A stretch of DNA of 64,000 bases from an uncultured Thiothrix sp. (GCA_902624655.1 CACNYJ010000002.1:172814-236813); one strand, 5' to 3'; counted from the first letter of the stretch, positions 1 through 11,107 are shown. Notes: a model not told the origin generated them from the letters alone. Program-made: numbers and translations.

Positions 1-336
1 TTTTCTTAAAATTTCAGAATTATCTAAATTTCCATTATGTGCAAGGGCTATACCGTACGGAGAGTTTACATAAAAAGGCTGAGCTTCATCGGTACCATGA
101 CTTCCTGCTGTGGGATATCTTACATGACCTATACCCATATCACCTTGCAACTCAAGCATATCGTTTACATCAAATATATCATTTACTAAACCTTTGCCCT
201 TTTTTTGATAAAGATTATTGTTAATACAAGTTGCTATACCCGCAGAGTCTTGCCCTCTATGCTGAAGGACTGTAAGACCATCAAATAAACTCTGGTTTAC
301 AGAGCTATCGTCAACTATGCCAATGATTCCACACAT
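1..336 (-). CDS. purF: Amidophosphoribosyltransferase, N-terminal part (runs off the window)
   Basis: First committed step of purine synthesis: glutamine amide nitrogen is transferred to PRPP to give phosphoribosylamine. The visible 112 residues begin MCGIIGIV, so Cys2 is exposed as the N-terminal nucleophile of a class II glutamine amidotransferase. Further family motifs follow: [12 protein letters not shown] near residue 30, a GHVRYPTAG block, and AHNGNL near residue 100. The phosphoribosyltransferase half lies outside the window. The start codon lies inside the end of cvpA, with a 26-bp same-strand overlap, so the two are probably co-transcribed and translationally coupled. The cvpA-purF order is widespread in proteobacteria. 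Confidence 0.96.
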   Translation of the reverse strand, partial: MCGIIGIVDDSSVNQSLFDGLTVLQHRGQDSAGIATCINNNLYQKKGKGLVNDIFDVNDMLELQGDMGIGHVRYPTAGSHGTDEAQPFYVNSPYGIALAHNGNLDNSEILRK

Positions 337-802
337 TCTGCAATTGTACACTAAATTTTAATAAATAATCTAATAACAATGAATTACCATCAAAATCTTT
401 AATAAAATTAATCATTTCATAGTTATCGAGAAAAGAAAAAAATATAGAAATAATAAAAACTCCCTTAAAAAAAGAAAATATCAAACTAAATAACCTATCA
501 AAGAATTTATTCTCAAAATTAAAAAGGTATGTAATCAATGTTTTTCTTAAGAAATAAAAAAAAATGGATGAAAAAATGAATATTAAAATAAGTCCAAAAA
601 TAGTTATGATAAAATCTGGAATTTCAGAATCATAAATATTAATCTTTTTGAAAATAAAATATCCAAATTTGTTAGCATAAATATAACTTAAGAAAATAAA
701 TACAATTGTATTTAAGGTCGATGAAATCTCTTTCCTTGCACCTCTAAAAAATCCTGAAAATACAAAGGCCACGAGAACTATAAATATAATAAAATCTAAC
801 AA
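311..802 (-). CDS. cvpA: CvpA family membrane protein
   Basis: Small inner-membrane protein of 163 residues of the CvpA (colicin V production) family, with four hydrophobic segments at about residues 1-20, 28-50, 62-85 and 100-125. The first helix is followed by the family's G-F-x-R-G-A-x-(K/R)-E turn near residue 18. Biochemical function is poorly defined; the family is linked to purF and to envelope and stress phenotypes. It starts with TTG at 802, preceded by an AGGAA ribosome site in the 14-bp gap after the SPOR-domain gene. Its 3' end overlaps purF. Confidence 0.85.
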   Translation of the reverse strand: MLDFIIFIVLVAFVFSGFFRGARKEISSTLNTIVFIFLSYIYANKFGYFIFKKINIYDSEIPDFIITIFGLILIFIFSSIFFYFLRKTLITYLFNFENKFFDRLFSLIFSFFKGVFIISIFFSFLDNYEMINFIKDFDGNSLLLDYLLKFSVQLQNVWNHWHS

Positions 803-816
803 AAAAATTCCTGTAA

Positions 817-1338
817 TTAATTATTTCTTAATTGCTTTTCAATAATATATGAATCTGAAAATTTTGTTTTTTGAATAATATCTAAAAAGTTTTTCTTTGC
901 TTCAGACGCTGTAAAAAAAGGACCAACATTTACAGCGTACATCGTTTTATTTTCTTTATTAAATTTTAAAATAAAAGTTTTATAGCTTGAACCCTCAAGA
1001 GATGAAGCATGTTTCAAAGCATTTTCTTTTTTTGCAAAAGATCCAATTCGTATAACCCAATTTATTTTTCCTTTATTATTAAAGTTTGATATTTCTTTTT
1101 CGTCTTTTATAACTACTTTTTGTTCAAATACTTTAAGCTTTTTTGATGAAACGGATACCTCTTCCTCAATATTTTTTGTCTTACTTATATGCTTAAATTT
1201 AATGGCCTTCTGGCTGTCAATCTTTGAAAACTTTAGTTCTTTCTGTCCAGAGCCTTTAAATAATAAGGGCGCAATTATCATCGATGCTGCTAAGAAAATT
1301 AAGACGCCTACAAATCTTTTTTTTAGGTTTTCATTCAT
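817..1338 (-). CDS. SPOR-domain membrane protein
   Basis: 173 residues: a short basic N-terminus, one membrane helix at about residues 9-28, a charged Lys/Ser-rich linker, and a C-terminal SPOR-like domain from about residue 92 (WVIRIGSF, then YAVNVGPF). SPOR domains bind denuded septal peptidoglycan, so a role at the division site or in cell-wall organisation is likely, as for DedD. The start overlaps the folC stop by 4 bp (ATGA). The position between folC and cvpA-purF matches the dedD-cvpA-purF order of other proteobacteria. Specific assignment to DedD is an inference from context. Confidence 0.8.
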   Translation of the reverse strand: MNENLKKRFVGVLIFLAASMIIAPLLFKGSGQKELKFSKIDSQKAIKFKHISKTKNIEEEVSVSSKKLKVFEQKVVIKDEKEISNFNNKGKINWVIRIGSFAKKENALKHASSLEGSSYKTFILKFNKENKTMYAVNVGPFFTASEAKKNFLDIIQKTKFSDSYIIEKQLRNN

Positions 1339-2600
1339 TGTTCGTTATATTTACTTAATATCGGAGCAATTGTGTAACTAGAGCCAAAAACTACAATTAT
1401 TTCATCATCTAGTTTATTACTATTGATTGCACCATTAAATGCACTAATTATATTATCATAGATATTTGGTTTTTCTATATCGAAAAAATTATTCTCACTT
1501 AATTGTTTTACTTTCAATGCTCTCTCATTTGTGCTTTCGGAAATATGCCATGACTCAAAGACTCCCTTTAATTGCATGAGAATTTCATCAACATCTTTAT
1601 CTTTTAACACACTAAAAACAGCATGAAATTTTTTTTCGGGAAAATATTTTTTTAAATTTTTCTTTAAAATATCTATACTTTGAGTATTATGAGCTACATC
1701 TAAAATTATTTTTGGTTGCGAATCAATAATTTGAAATCTACCGTTAATTATTACATTCCTTAGCCCAAGTAAAGTCTTATCTTTCTTCAATTTTAAACCT
1801 TCGCATAGATATATAGCCTGTATGGCTGAAGCAGCATTATTAATTTGTATGTCGCCTTTGATAGCAGGAAATGCACAATCAAATGTAATGTTATCTATAT
1901 TTGAAAACTCCCAAACGGTATCTGATTTTTTCTTACCAAAGAAATCTTTATCTATTCTATTTAAATTTGATTTTATTTCTTTCGATTGGGAAATTATTGA
2001 TTTATGAGCATTATTATATCCTATTACAGTTGGTTTACTTTCTCTCATAATTCCAGCTTTTTCATATGCTATTTTCTCCAAATCATCTCCGAGGATATCT
2101 GTATGATCCAATCCAATATTTGTAATAATTGAAACATCTGGGTCTATAATATTTACAGCATCGAATCTTCCCCCGAGCCCTATCTCTAAAACGATTACAT
2201 CTAATTCGATTTTACTAAATATTATTAAAGCAGCTAAAGTACTAAATTCAAAATAAGTAAGAGTGACTTCTCCTCTAATTTTTTCTATTAATTCAAATGC
2301 ATCACAAATCTCTTTTGTTTTTGCTGGAATTTTATTAATTTTAATTCGCTCATTGAAATGCAATAAGTGTGGTGATGTATATGAACCAACTTTGTAACCT
2401 GACTCAAATAAAATTGATTCTAAAATAGCTACAGTTGATCCTTTGCCATTTGTTCCACCAACTGTTATTACTTTTGAATTTGTTTTATCTATATTTAGTT
2501 TTTTTGCAACGTCAATGACTCGGCTCAAATTGAAATCCATATTACTTGGATGTAATTTACATTGCCATTCGATCCACTCATCTAAAGTAAAATTTTTCAA
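1335..2600 (-). CDS. folC: Bifunctional dihydrofolate synthase / folylpolyglutamate synthase
   Basis: Adds glutamate to dihydropteroate and to folates (Mur ligase superfamily). The 421-residue length is normal. Visible motifs are the ATP-binding loop VGGTNGKGST near residue 47, SPHLLHFNERI near residue 80, the metal-site region VLEIGLGGRFDAVN near residue 140, and ITNIGLDHTDILG. The C-terminal domain holds LDVAHN near residue 303. The start is TTG at 2600 and follows accD by 20 bp. accD-folC next to the trp genes is the classical alphaproteobacterial arrangement. Confidence 0.94.
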   Translation of the reverse strand: MKNFTLDEWIEWQCKLHPSNMDFNLSRVIDVAKKLNIDKTNSKVITVGGTNGKGSTVAILESILFESGYKVGSYTSPHLLHFNERIKINKIPAKTKEICDAFELIEKIRGEVTLTYFEFSTLAALIIFSKIELDVIVLEIGLGGRFDAVNIIDPDVSIITNIGLDHTDILGDDLEKIAYEKAGIMRESKPTVIGYNNAHKSIISQSKEIKSNLNRIDKDFFGKKKSDTVWEFSNIDNITFDCAFPAIKGDIQINNAASAIQAIYLCEGLKLKKDKTLLGLRNVIINGRFQIIDSQPKIILDVAHNTQSIDILKKNLKKYFPEKKFHAVFSVLKDKDVDEILMQLKGVFESWHISESTNERALKVKQLSENNFFDIEKPNIYDNIISAFNGAINSNKLDDEIIVVFGSSYTIAPILSKYNEQ

Positions 2601-2620
2601 AATTTATTCTTTATCGCTAT

Positions 2621-3499
2621 TTATATAGAGGCATTTTTCAAAGTATGATTATTAACCAATGTCTTAATAATATTCGTTATTTCTAATTTGAGATTACGTC
2701 TATCAATAATCATATCTATTGCGCCATGTTCTAACAAAAACTCGCTTCTTTGAAAACCTTCAGGTAATGTTTCTCTAACGGTTTGTTCTATTACTCTTGG
2801 GCCAGCAAAACCAACTAAAGCCTTTGGTTCAGCTATATTTATGTCTCCCAACATAGCAAGACTGGCCGATACCCCGCCCATTGTTGGGTCTGTAAGTACA
2901 GATATAAAAGGAATAGCTTCTTTTCTCATATCTGCAATTGCACTAGAGGTTTTAGACATTTGAAAAAGTGAAACCAAAGACTCTTGCATTCTTGCTCCGC
3001 CACTTGCTGAAAAACAAACTAAAGGAATTTTTTTGCTTATGCATTCCCTTGCTGCTCTGGTAAATTTTTCGCCAACAACTGATCCCATTGAGCCACCCAT
3101 AAATGAAAATTCAAAAGCCGCAACAATAACTTCAATTCCATTAATCTTTCCTTCAACAATTACTAAAGCATCCTTCTCGTTTGTTGATTTTTGAGCATCT
3201 GCAATTCTGTCTTTATATTTTTTGCTATCTTTGAATTTTAAAAAATCTTTAGAGGATAGTTTAGAAAACAATTCTTTCTTACTATCTGCGTCAAGAAATA
3301 ACTCAATTCTGTCTCTTGCAGAAATTCTCATATGATATCCGCAGCTCGTACAGACATACTGGTTTTGCATGATATCTTCTCTATATAAAACGGTATTACA
3401 ACTCTTGCATTTCTCCCAAACGCCCTCTGGGATAACTTTCTTATTTTTATTCGTCTCAATACGAATTTTTTTTGGCATCAACTTTTCAAACCAACTCAT
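2621..3499 (-). CDS. accD: Acetyl-CoA carboxylase carboxyltransferase subunit beta
   Basis: Beta subunit of the carboxyltransferase that makes malonyl-CoA for fatty-acid synthesis; the partner AccA is not in the window. From the ATG at 3499 (MSWFEKL) it has 292 residues. It shows the four-cysteine zinc ribbon (CKSC...CTSC, about residues 28-50) and the crotonase-like core with [24 protein letters not shown] and [10 protein letters not shown] chose 3499 over an upstream in-frame start because a strong GGAGGG ribosome site lies just before it and homologues begin here. It starts 1 bp after the trpA stop. Confidence 0.95.
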   Translation of the reverse strand: MSWFEKLMPKKIRIETNKNKKVIPEGVWEKCKSCNTVLYREDIMQNQYVCTSCGYHMRISARDRIELFLDADSKKELFSKLSSKDFLKFKDSKKYKDRIADAQKSTNEKDALVIVEGKINGIEVIVAAFEFSFMGGSMGSVVGEKFTRAARECISKKIPLVCFSASGGARMQESLVSLFQMSKTSSAIADMRKEAIPFISVLTDPTMGGVSASLAMLGDINIAEPKALVGFAGPRVIEQTVRETLPEGFQRSEFLLEHGAIDMIIDRRNLKLEITNIIKTLVNNHTLKNASI

Positions 3500-3500
3500 A

Positions 3501-4322
3501 CTATCCCTCCGTATGACCACTCTCGTCAAGACCTAATCTAATAGGCTTCATAAGATCCATTATACCATCATTTATTTTAGTTTTATCGTTCTGATCTTTT
3601 TCAATAATCTTAACAATTGCGCTGCCAATTACAATCGCGTCTGCGTCTTCAGAGAGAGACTTGGCAGTTTCTGCGTCCTTTATACCGAAACCCACAGCAA
3701 GAGGTAAGTTTACAGCTTTCTTTATGTTTTTAAGTTGCTCTCTTGTTTCATTAATATTTAATGTTGAAGCTCCAGTAACTCCCTTTAAAGAAACGTAATA
3801 AAGAAAACCTGATGCGTACTTTGAAATTTTTTGAATTCTAGACAAATCAGTATTTGGGGCAATTAGAAAAATGCTTTCTAAGTTATCTTTTTTAAAAACA
3901 TTTACAATATCTGAAGCTTCTTCGTGAGGAAGATCAACTACTAAAATTGCATCTACGCCAGATTCGCTTGCCAATCTGGAAAATTTCTCATATCCAATTC
4001 TTTCTATTGGATTTAAGTAACCCATTAGAACGATCGGAGTTGTTTTATCTTTCTTTCTAAAATTTTCAACAGCCTGAAATATGTCGAAACATGAAACATT
4101 TTGCTTTAAAGCTCTCTCGCAGGCTCGTTGAATTGTGGGTCCATCAGCCATAGGGTCTGAAAAAGGCACGCCAAGTTCTATAATATCGGTTCCAGAGTCT
4201 ACCAATGAATCCATTATTTCGGGCGTTACTGCAATAGTTGGATCACCAGCAGTGATGTATGATATTAAGCAAGTTTTTTTACTCTTTTCAAGATCGAGAA
4301 ATTTTTTAGAGATTCTGCTCAA
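3501..4322 (-). CDS. trpA: Tryptophan synthase alpha subunit
   Basis: Cleaves indole-3-glycerol phosphate to indole, which is channelled to TrpB. 273 residues, a TIM barrel with the catalytic Glu in [17 protein letters not shown] near residue 48 and the Asp of [13 protein letters not shown]; phosphate-binding loops appear as GVTGAS and GFGI. The start is TTG at 4322, overlapping the trpB stop in a TTGA tetranucleotide, which implies translational coupling of the two subunits. The gene is followed immediately by accD. Confidence 0.96.
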   Translation of the reverse strand: MSRISKKFLDLEKSKKTCLISYITAGDPTIAVTPEIMDSLVDSGTDIIELGVPFSDPMADGPTIQRACERALKQNVSCFDIFQAVENFRKKDKTTPIVLMGYLNPIERIGYEKFSRLASESGVDAILVVDLPHEEASDIVNVFKKDNLESIFLIAPNTDLSRIQKISKYASGFLYYVSLKGVTGASTLNINETREQLKNIKKAVNLPLAVGFGIKDAETAKSLSEDADAIVIGSAIVKIIEKDQNDKTKINDGIMDLMKPIRLGLDESGHTEG

Positions 4323-5551
4323 ATCTTTATTCCCTCTAGTTTTGCAACAGTATTTAAATCTTTATCGCCTCTTCCCGATAAATTGATAACAATATTTTGA
4401 TTTTTTTTCATTTCTTTTGCCAATTTAAAAGTATATGCAACAGCATGGCTAGTTTCTAATGCTGGGATTATTCCTTCCACTCTAGATAGCTCGTGAAAGG
4501 CTTGAATCGCTTCTTCATCAGTAGCTGACTTATACTCGACTAATCCTAAATCCTTTAATAATGCGTGTTCAGGACCTACCCCAGGGTAATCAAGGCCTGC
4601 AGATATACTATGAGTTTCAATTATTTGGCCATTCTCGTCTTCTAATAAATAGGTCCTATTTCCATGAAGAACTCCAACCTTTCCTTTGTTTAAAGGTGCC
4701 GAATGCTTTCCTGTTTCTAAACCACTTCCAGCAGCTTCTATACCATACATTTTAGAGCTGGTATTAATAAAAGGATAAAATAAACCAATTGCATTTGAGC
4801 CGCCTCCAACACATGCAACAAGGGCATCGACTCTTTTGTCAATATCTTGCATTTGAGTTATCACTTCTCTCCCAATAATTGCCTGAAAATCTCGAACAAG
4901 TTCTGGATAAGGGGATGGACCTGCTACAGTTCCAATTATATAAAATGTATTATCAACGTTTGTTACCCAATCGCGTAATGCTTCATTCAATGCGTCTTTT
5001 AAAGTTCTTGATCCTGAGGTTACAGGAATAACTTCAGCACCAAGTAATTTCATTCTATAAACATTCTGGGACTGTCTATAAATATCTTGCTCACCCATGT
5101 AAACAACGCATTCCATTCCCAATCTTGCAGCTACAGTAGCCGAAGCTACTCCATGTTGACCGGCTCCAGTTTCAGCAATAATTCTTGTTTTACCCATTTT
5201 TTTTGCAAGTATTGCTTGGCCAATTGTATTGTTTATTTTATGCGCGCCTGTGTGACACAAATCTTCTCTTTTTAAAAAGATATTTGCCCCATTTAACTTA
5301 TCGGTCAATCTCTTTGCGAAGTAAAGAGGGGTCGGCCTACCGACATAATTTTCGAATTCCGTGTAAAGCTCTTTTAAAAAATCAGGGTCATTTTTAAGTT
5401 TATAATAAGTATCTTTTAAATCCTGTAATGGTTTTATTAAGGTCTCGGCAACAAAAGTTCCTCCAAATATACCGTAATGACCATTTTCATCAGGGTATCC
5501 GTACTTTATTTGATTAAAATCATTTAAGTTTTGTTTTGAGGTTGTTTTCAT
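4319..5551 (-). CDS. trpB: Tryptophan synthase beta subunit
   Basis: PLP enzyme that condenses indole with serine to tryptophan. 410 residues, normal length. The PLP lysine lies in the GAHKINNT motif near residue 101, with the glycine-rich phosphate loop [10 protein letters not shown] near residue 246 and [10 protein letters not shown] near residue 123. The start overlaps the trpF stop by 4 bp. No trp leader peptide or attenuator is visible, and trpE/G/D/C are elsewhere, as is usual for split trp operons in Alphaproteobacteria. Confidence 0.97.
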   Translation of the reverse strand: MKTTSKQNLNDFNQIKYGYPDENGHYGIFGGTFVAETLIKPLQDLKDTYYKLKNDPDFLKELYTEFENYVGRPTPLYFAKRLTDKLNGANIFLKREDLCHTGAHKINNTIGQAILAKKMGKTRIIAETGAGQHGVASATVAARLGMECVVYMGEQDIYRQSQNVYRMKLLGAEVIPVTSGSRTLKDALNEALRDWVTNVDNTFYIIGTVAGPSPYPELVRDFQAIIGREVITQMQDIDKRVDALVACVGGGSNAIGLFYPFINTSSKMYGIEAAGSGLETGKHSAPLNKGKVGVLHGNRTYLLEDENGQIIETHSISAGLDYPGVGPEHALLKDLGLVEYKSATDEEAIQAFHELSRVEGIIPALETSHAVAYTFKLAKEMKKNQNIVINLSGRGDKDLNTVAKLEGIKI

Positions 5552-6162
5552 TTTTTCACTTTTTTTAAAAATTCTTTAATGAGAGTTGTATCTTTTTCAC
5601 CATTAGAGGATTCTACACCGCTACTTACATCAACACCATAGGGTAAAAACATGTTAATTGCATCCTCTACATTATCACAATTTAAACCTCCAGCTATAAT
5701 TACTGGTTTTTTTGTATCGAAAACTGCAGATTTCCAATCAAAGGTTTTGCCGGTTCCACCTAAGCCATCTTCGCCATGACTATCAAAAATAAATGCACTT
5801 GCGTTTGGGAACTTCTCATCCAGATTTTTAAAGCCATTGTAAGGATCTGAGACTCCCTTGAAATATGGTAATCCATACATCATGCATTCATCATCTGTTT
5901 CGTTTCCATGGAACTGAACATATTTAAAATTTGTTTTATTTAAAACTTCCTTAACATAATTCTTATCGTCATTCGCAAAAAGTGCAACGGTATTTGTTGA
6001 AGATTTTAATGAATTAAGTATTTCTAAAGATTCTTTAATACTTACACATCTTTTACTTTTTTTACAAAAAACAATTCCAATATAATCAGCTCCATTTTTT
6101 TCGGCTTCAAGTGCGGTTGATGGTTCTCTGATTCCACATATTTTTACTTTTATCTCATTCAT
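5548..6162 (-). CDS. trpF: Phosphoribosylanthranilate isomerase
   Basis: Catalyses the Amadori rearrangement of phosphoribosylanthranilate in tryptophan synthesis. 204 residues, a TIM barrel starting [12 protein letters not shown] (catalytic Cys near residue 9), with VQFHGNE near residue 85 and the phosphate-binding end [16 protein letters not shown] (VSSGVE motif). The start codon directly follows the truA stop with no spacer. It forms one transcription unit with trpB and trpA. Confidence 0.94.
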   Translation of the reverse strand: MNEIKVKICGIREPSTALEAEKNGADYIGIVFCKKSKRCVSIKESLEILNSLKSSTNTVALFANDDKNYVKEVLNKTNFKYVQFHGNETDDECMMYGLPYFKGVSDPYNGFKNLDEKFPNASAFIFDSHGEDGLGGTGKTFDWKSAVFDTKKPVIIAGGLNCDNVEDAINMFLPYGVDVSSGVESSNGEKDTTLIKEFLKKVKK

Positions 6163-6948
6163 TTATTCATAAATAATTTGAAGTTTTGGCTTATAGTTAA
6201 GATTATATTTTTCGTCATATTCAATATCAATTAAAAAAAGTCCTTCAGGGGGAAATTGCTTACCAGCTTTTGTTCTGTCTTTAGAAGCTAATAATTCCTT
6301 TATCCAGAATATCTCTTTTTCACCAGAACCAATCATAACGAGCGTTCCAACAATATTTCTTACCATATTGTATAAAAATGAATTTGCATTAACATCAATC
6401 AATATAAAATTATTTTCTCTTGAAATTATTATATCATTTATATTTTTAATAGGTGATTTTGATTGGCAATGTGCTGAACGAAAACAAGAAAAATCTTTTT
6501 CTCCTATTAGGTTTTTTGCGGCCACTTGCATCTTCTTTTCATCAAGGTGGTGTAAATAATACCAACCCACTTTATTTCTATTTAAACATGGTTTTATTTT
6601 ATGATTGTAAATTACATATCTATAAGTTCTGCTTAATGCTGAAAACCTTGCGTGGAATTTCGAGTCCATAAATTTTATAAAATTAATTCTGATATCACTT
6701 GGTAATAACGAATTTAAACCAAGCAACCAACTATTTTCATCTCTTTTAGTATTTGTTTCAAAATGAGCATATTGAGATAAGGCATGAACACCCGAGTCTG
6801 TTCTGCCAGCAACGTATAGTTTTACTTTCTCTTGAGAGAAATCGTAAATAGCTTTTTGTAATTTACCCTGAATTGTTTCTGGAGTTTTTTGTTCTTGCCA
6901 ACCGTGGTAATTTTTTCCATCATACTGAATGGATAATAAGACTTTCAT
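6163..6948 (-). CDS. truA: tRNA pseudouridine(38-40) synthase
   Basis: Modifies uridines 38-40 in the tRNA anticodon arm. 261 residues, normal length. The catalytic aspartate sits in AGRTDSGVHAL near residue 52, and the N-terminus reads SIQYDGKNYHGWQ. Downstream family motifs are FHARFSA near residue 97 and FLYNMVRNIVGT near residue 206. It lies between asd and trpF in a tightly packed set, 7 bp after asd. Confidence 0.95.
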   Translation of the reverse strand: MKVLLSIQYDGKNYHGWQEQKTPETIQGKLQKAIYDFSQEKVKLYVAGRTDSGVHALSQYAHFETNTKRDENSWLLGLNSLLPSDIRINFIKFMDSKFHARFSALSRTYRYVIYNHKIKPCLNRNKVGWYYLHHLDEKKMQVAAKNLIGEKDFSCFRSAHCQSKSPIKNINDIIISRENNFILIDVNANSFLYNMVRNIVGTLVMIGSGEKEIFWIKELLASKDRTKAGKQFPPEGLFLIDIEYDEKYNLNYKPKLQIIYE

Positions 6949-6955
6949 TAATTTT

Positions 6956-7978
6956 TTAAATATATTTTTTAATTAATAACTCTGCTATTTGAATACTATT
7001 ATAAGCAGCACCTTTTCGAATATTGTTACTTACAACCCACATATTTAAGCCATTTTTACAAGAAATATCTTCTCTTACTCTGCCTACAAAAACGTCGTTA
7101 CTATTTTCACATTCATTTGCGGCACAAGGGTAACCACCGTCTTTATGTTCGTCTACAAGTATTACTCCGCTATTTTTCGCAGATAATATTTTTTTTGCAT
7201 CATCAGCAGATATCTTTTGTTCAAGTTCTAAGTGAACTGCCTCAGAGTGTCCATAGAAAACAGGAACACGGACTGTTGTTGGATTAACTTCAATTTTTTC
7301 ATCCATAATTTTTTTTGTTTCCCAAACCATTTTCATTTCTTCCTTTGTGTATCCATTTTCCATAAAATTATCTATCTGAGGTATAACATTGAAAGCTATT
7401 TGTTTTGGATAAACTTCGGATACAATATCTTTGTTGTCAACATAAGCATTTACTTGATCGTTTAATTCTTGTATTGCGTTGTTGCCTGTTCCCGATACTG
7501 CTTGATAAGTGCAAACATTAATTCTTTTGATATTGCACGCATCATGGATAGGTTTTATCGCGACTAACATTTGAATAGTTGAACAATTTGGGTTTGCAAT
7601 GATGCCTGATAACTTATAACTTCCGATTTGATCTGAGTTAATTTCTGGAACAATAAGCGGTATATCTTTTTCATATCGAAAAAAAGAAGTATTATCTATA
7701 ACAATTGAATTGTTTTTTGTTGCTTCTTTTGCATATTTTTTTGATACATCGCTGCCAGCAGAAAATAGTGCAATATCAACACCATTGAAATTAAAACTAT
7801 CAAGGGCATGGACTGTGAATTCTTGATCTAAGATATTAATTTTCTTTCCTTCCGATTTATTACTTGCAAGTAAATACAAATTATTAATTGGAAAATTCTT
7901 TTCTAGAAGTACTTGGATCATCATTTGGCCTACAGCACCTGTTGCACCAACTACAGCAATATTGTATTTCTTACTCAT
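6956..7978 (-). CDS. asd: Aspartate-semialdehyde dehydrogenase
   Basis: Reduces aspartyl phosphate to the semialdehyde that feeds lysine, diaminopimelate, threonine and methionine synthesis. 340 residues. It has the nucleotide-binding GATGAVGQ motif near residue 11, the active-site cysteine in ANPNCSTIQM near residue 133, and a late GHSEAVHLE motif (catalytic His) near residue 244. The start overlaps the leuB stop by 1 bp (TAATG). leuB-asd adjacency is common in proteobacteria. Confidence 0.96.
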   Translation of the reverse strand: MSKKYNIAVVGATGAVGQMMIQVLLEKNFPINNLYLLASNKSEGKKINILDQEFTVHALDSFNFNGVDIALFSAGSDVSKKYAKEATKNNSIVIDNTSFFRYEKDIPLIVPEINSDQIGSYKLSGIIANPNCSTIQMLVAIKPIHDACNIKRINVCTYQAVSGTGNNAIQELNDQVNAYVDNKDIVSEVYPKQIAFNVIPQIDNFMENGYTKEEMKMVWETKKIMDEKIEVNPTTVRVPVFYGHSEAVHLELEQKISADDAKKILSAKNSGVILVDEHKDGGYPCAANECENSNDVFVGRVREDISCKNGLNMWVVSNNIRKGAAYNSIQIAELLIKKYI

Positions 7979-9042
7979 TATTTTAATTCCTCAATCTTTT
8001 GGATTATACAATCACCCATTTCACTTGTGGAAATAAATTTAACTTCGGATAAATCTTTTGTATATTTACCCTCTTTTAATACAAACTTTACAGATTCTAA
8101 AATGTGATGATATATGTCTGCTCTCTTAAATGTATGCTGAAACAACATTGCTACCGACAAAATTGTTGCGATTGGGTTTACAATGTTTTTACCAGCTATG
8201 TCAGGTGCAGACCCATGAATCGGCTCGTAAACTCCAAACCCATCATTATTCAATGAAGCTGAAGGCAAAAGTCCTATTGAACCAGTAAGGACTGACGCTA
8301 AATCGGATAAAATATCTCCAAATAAATTTTCTGTGACTATTACATCAAATTGTTTTGGATTTTGAACTAATTGCATCGCGGCATTATCAACATACATGTG
8401 AGATAGCGCAACATCTTTAAAGTTGACAGCACTCTCCTCGACGGTTGTTCTCCATAGTTGAGAAACTTCTAAAACATTAGCTTTGTCAACAGAACAAAGT
8501 TTTTTTGATCTTTCTCTGGATAGATTTAATGCGTAATCTGCAATACGGCTTATTTCTTTTTGATTGTATCGCATTGTATTATGAGCTTCAGTAAAATCAG
8601 AATTAAAGCCTCTTGGTTCACCAAAATATATACCGCTAACAAGTTCTCGAATAATAACTATATCTAGGTCTTCAATTAATTCTTTTTTTACACTCGAGTA
8701 ATCTATTGATTCTCGAAAAGATATAATCGGCCTCACATTTAAAAAAAGGTTTAAACTTTTTCTCAATTCTAGAAGGCCAGTTTCTGGTTTTTTTTCTTTC
8801 GAGGCATTATCATATTGAGGTCCCCCAACAGCTCCAAGTAAAACCGCGTCTGAATTTTTAATTTTTTGCTTTGTTTCATCTGGGAAAGGGGTGTCGTATA
8901 TGTCAACTGCTTCACCCCCAAAAAATCCGAAGTCAACACGTATGTCTAATTTATATAATTTAGAAATAATATTTAAAACTTTTTCTGCTTCAGAGGTAAC
9001 TTCTTTCCCGACTCCATCCCCTGGTAATATCAATATTTTCAT
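7978..9042 (-). CDS. leuB: 3-isopropylmalate dehydrogenase
   Basis: NAD-dependent oxidative decarboxylation of 3-isopropylmalate, the third leucine step. 354 residues with LPGDGVGKEV at the N-terminus, LLGAVGGPQYD near residue 70, ELVSGIYFGEPRG near residue 133, the metal-binding FGDILSDLAS near residue 240, and EPIHGSAPDIAGK near residue 272. It sits 3 bp after leuD in a leuC-leuD-leuB order. Confidence 0.97.
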   Translation of the reverse strand: MKILILPGDGVGKEVTSEAEKVLNIISKLYKLDIRVDFGFFGGEAVDIYDTPFPDETKQKIKNSDAVLLGAVGGPQYDNASKEKKPETGLLELRKSLNLFLNVRPIISFRESIDYSSVKKELIEDLDIVIIRELVSGIYFGEPRGFNSDFTEAHNTMRYNQKEISRIADYALNLSRERSKKLCSVDKANVLEVSQLWRTTVEESAVNFKDVALSHMYVDNAAMQLVQNPKQFDVIVTENLFGDILSDLASVLTGSIGLLPSASLNNDGFGVYEPIHGSAPDIAGKNIVNPIATILSVAMLFQHTFKRADIYHHILESVKFVLKEGKYTKDLSEVKFISTSEMGDCIIQKIEELK

Positions 9043-9045
9043 AAT

Positions 9046-9681
9046 TTAACCATTAAACATCCAAGGTGTTTTTAAAGCCTTTTTGTTTTCGTAATCTTTA
9101 ATTTTTTTACTTAACTTTAAAGTTTCAGAAATATCGTCAATACCTTCTATTAAAACCTCTTTTCTTCTTGCGTCAATTTCGAACTTAATTTTCAAATTAT
9201 TACATAATACAGTTTGGTCAACTAAATTAATTTTAATTAAATATTTATTTGTGTTTACAATATTAATTAATTCCTGAATTTCTTTTTTTTTTAAAACTAT
9301 TGGTAATAATCCATTTTTGAAACAGTTATTATAAAATATATCAGCAAAACTTGTTGAAATTACAACATCAAAACCATAATCCATTAAAGCCCATACCGCA
9401 TGTTCTCTTGAAGAACCGCATCCAAAGTTGTCCCCAGCTATTAGAATCCTTGCGCCGTTATATTTCGGATTATATAAAAAAAAATCAGGATTCTTTTTTC
9501 TTAAGCTATGGTCGTCTCCAAGATTTCCGGGCTCTAAATACCTCCAATCGTCAAATAAGTTGTCCCCAAAACCCTCTCTGGTTACAGCTTTAAGATATTG
9601 TTTTGGTATTATCGCATCTGTATCAATATTCTTTCTATCAATTAAAGCGGCAATAGATTCTACGGTTTTAAATTTTTTCAT
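9046..9681 (-). CDS. leuD: 3-isopropylmalate dehydratase small subunit
   Basis: Small, swivelling-domain subunit of isopropylmalate isomerase, partner of LeuC. 211 residues, with the family motifs RKNIDTDAIIPKQYL near residue 16, LIAGDNFGCGSSREHA near residue 80 and SFADIFYNNCFKNGLLP near residue 108. The start is 2 bp after the leuC stop, so the two subunits are co-translated from one mRNA. Confidence 0.96.
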   Translation of the reverse strand: MKKFKTVESIAALIDRKNIDTDAIIPKQYLKAVTREGFGDNLFDDWRYLEPGNLGDDHSLRKKNPDFFLYNPKYNGARILIAGDNFGCGSSREHAVWALMDYGFDVVISTSFADIFYNNCFKNGLLPIVLKKKEIQELINIVNTNKYLIKINLVDQTVLCNNLKIKFEIDARRKEVLIEGIDDISETLKLSKKIKDYENKKALKTPWMFNG

Positions 9682-9683
9682 AA

Positions 9684-11087
9684 TTAAATTATTTCTCGAA
9701 CATCAACAAAATGTCCATGAATAGCTGCAGCTGCGGCAGTTGCAGGGCTTACTAAATGAGTTCTACTAAGTCTTCCTTGTCGTCCCTCGAAATTTCTATT
9801 TGATGTTGAAGCGCATCTCTCATACTCGTTTAATTTATCATCATTCATTCCTAAGCACATTGAGCAACCTGGGCTTCTCCACTCGAACCCCGACTTTTTG
9901 AATATTTTATCTAACCCCTCTTTTTCTGCTCTCTCCTTTACTAAACCTGAGCCAGGCACAATGATTGCACTTTTTATGTTCTTTGCAATTTTTTTATTTT
10001 TTACTATTTTTGCAACAATTCTTAAATCTTCTATCCTAGAATTTGTACATGAGCCAATAAAAATTTTATCCAACTCTATTGAATTTACGTTTTGTTTTTC
10101 TTTTAAGCCCATGTATGAAAATGCATTTAATAAGTCTTCTTTTCTAGAAAAAAACTTTTCATCTTCAAGATCTGGTAATTTATCGTCTACTGCAACTGCC
10201 ATTTCTGGAGATGTACCCCATGTAATCATTGGGCTTGACTGAGTGATATCAACATCAACAATCTTGTCAAAATTAGCGCCGCTATCGGTTACTAAATTTG
10301 ACCAATATTCCTTAGCTTTTAAAAATTCTTCGCCCTTAGGCGCAAAAGGTTTATTTTCAACGTAGCTTATTGTTTTTTCATCAACAGCTATCAATCCGGT
10401 TGTCGCTCCAGCTTCAATTGTCATGTTACACAAAGTCATTCTTGCTTCCATTGATAAGTTTCTTATCGCGTCACCTGTGTATTCAATTGCAAAACCAGTT
10501 CCACCAGCTGTTCCAATTTTACTTATTATTAGTAAGGCTAAATCTTTTGAGTAAAAATATTCAGGCATTTTTCCTAAAATATTAATTTGCATATTTAACG
10601 ATTTCTTTTGCAATAAACACTGAGTTGCTAATACGTGCTCAACTTCTGATGTGCCAATACCAAAAGCTAACGCAGCTAAGGCGCCATGCGTCGATGTGTG
10701 AGAATCCCCGCAAACAACGGTCATTCCAGGCAAAAGTATTCCCTGCTCTGGGCCAACTACATGCACAATACCTTGTCTAATATCTTCAAGATCAAATTTA
10801 AGCAAGTCATTTATCTGACAATTTTTATTTAATGCGTCAACTTGTATTTTTGAAATAGGATCTTTGATGCCATCCTCTCTCATTTTTGTCGGAACATTAT
10901 GATCTGGAACAGCCATAATACTTTTCTTACTCCAAATATTTCTTCCAGCTTGTTTCAATCCCTCAAAAGCTTGAGGAGATGTAACTTCATGAATTAAATG
11001 TTTGTCAATATAAATAAGACTATATCCATTATCAAATGAATGGATATGATGTTCGTCCCATAATTTGTCATATAGCGTTTTTTTCAT
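9684..11087 (-). CDS. leuC: 3-isopropylmalate dehydratase large subunit
   Basis: Aconitase-family subunit with a [4Fe-4S] cluster that interconverts 2- and 3-isopropylmalate. 467 residues. The cluster cysteines are in GSCTNSR (near residue 348) and the C-x2-C of PGCSMCLGM (near residue 408). Early motifs include DHNVPT and [10 protein letters not shown]. It lies 20 bp downstream of the MFS transporter on the same strand. No leader peptide rich in Leu codons and no attenuator is visible in that gap. Confidence 0.97.
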   Translation of the reverse strand: MKKTLYDKLWDEHHIHSFDNGYSLIYIDKHLIHEVTSPQAFEGLKQAGRNIWSKKSIMAVPDHNVPTKMREDGIKDPISKIQVDALNKNCQINDLLKFDLEDIRQGIVHVVGPEQGILLPGMTVVCGDSHTSTHGALAALAFGIGTSEVEHVLATQCLLQKKSLNMQINILGKMPEYFYSKDLALLIISKIGTAGGTGFAIEYTGDAIRNLSMEARMTLCNMTIEAGATTGLIAVDEKTISYVENKPFAPKGEEFLKAKEYWSNLVTDSGANFDKIVDVDITQSSPMITWGTSPEMAVAVDDKLPDLEDEKFFSRKEDLLNAFSYMGLKEKQNVNSIELDKIFIGSCTNSRIEDLRIVAKIVKNKKIAKNIKSAIIVPGSGLVKERAEKEGLDKIFKKSGFEWRSPGCSMCLGMNDDKLNEYERCASTSNRNFEGRQGRLSRTHLVSPATAAAAAIHGHFVDVREII

Positions 11088-11107
11088 TCTCAGTTTGTTT
11101 TATAAGT

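Noticed and set aside
11088..11107. Leucine attenuator before leuC
   Set aside because: The gap is only 20 bp with no leader peptide or hairpin.
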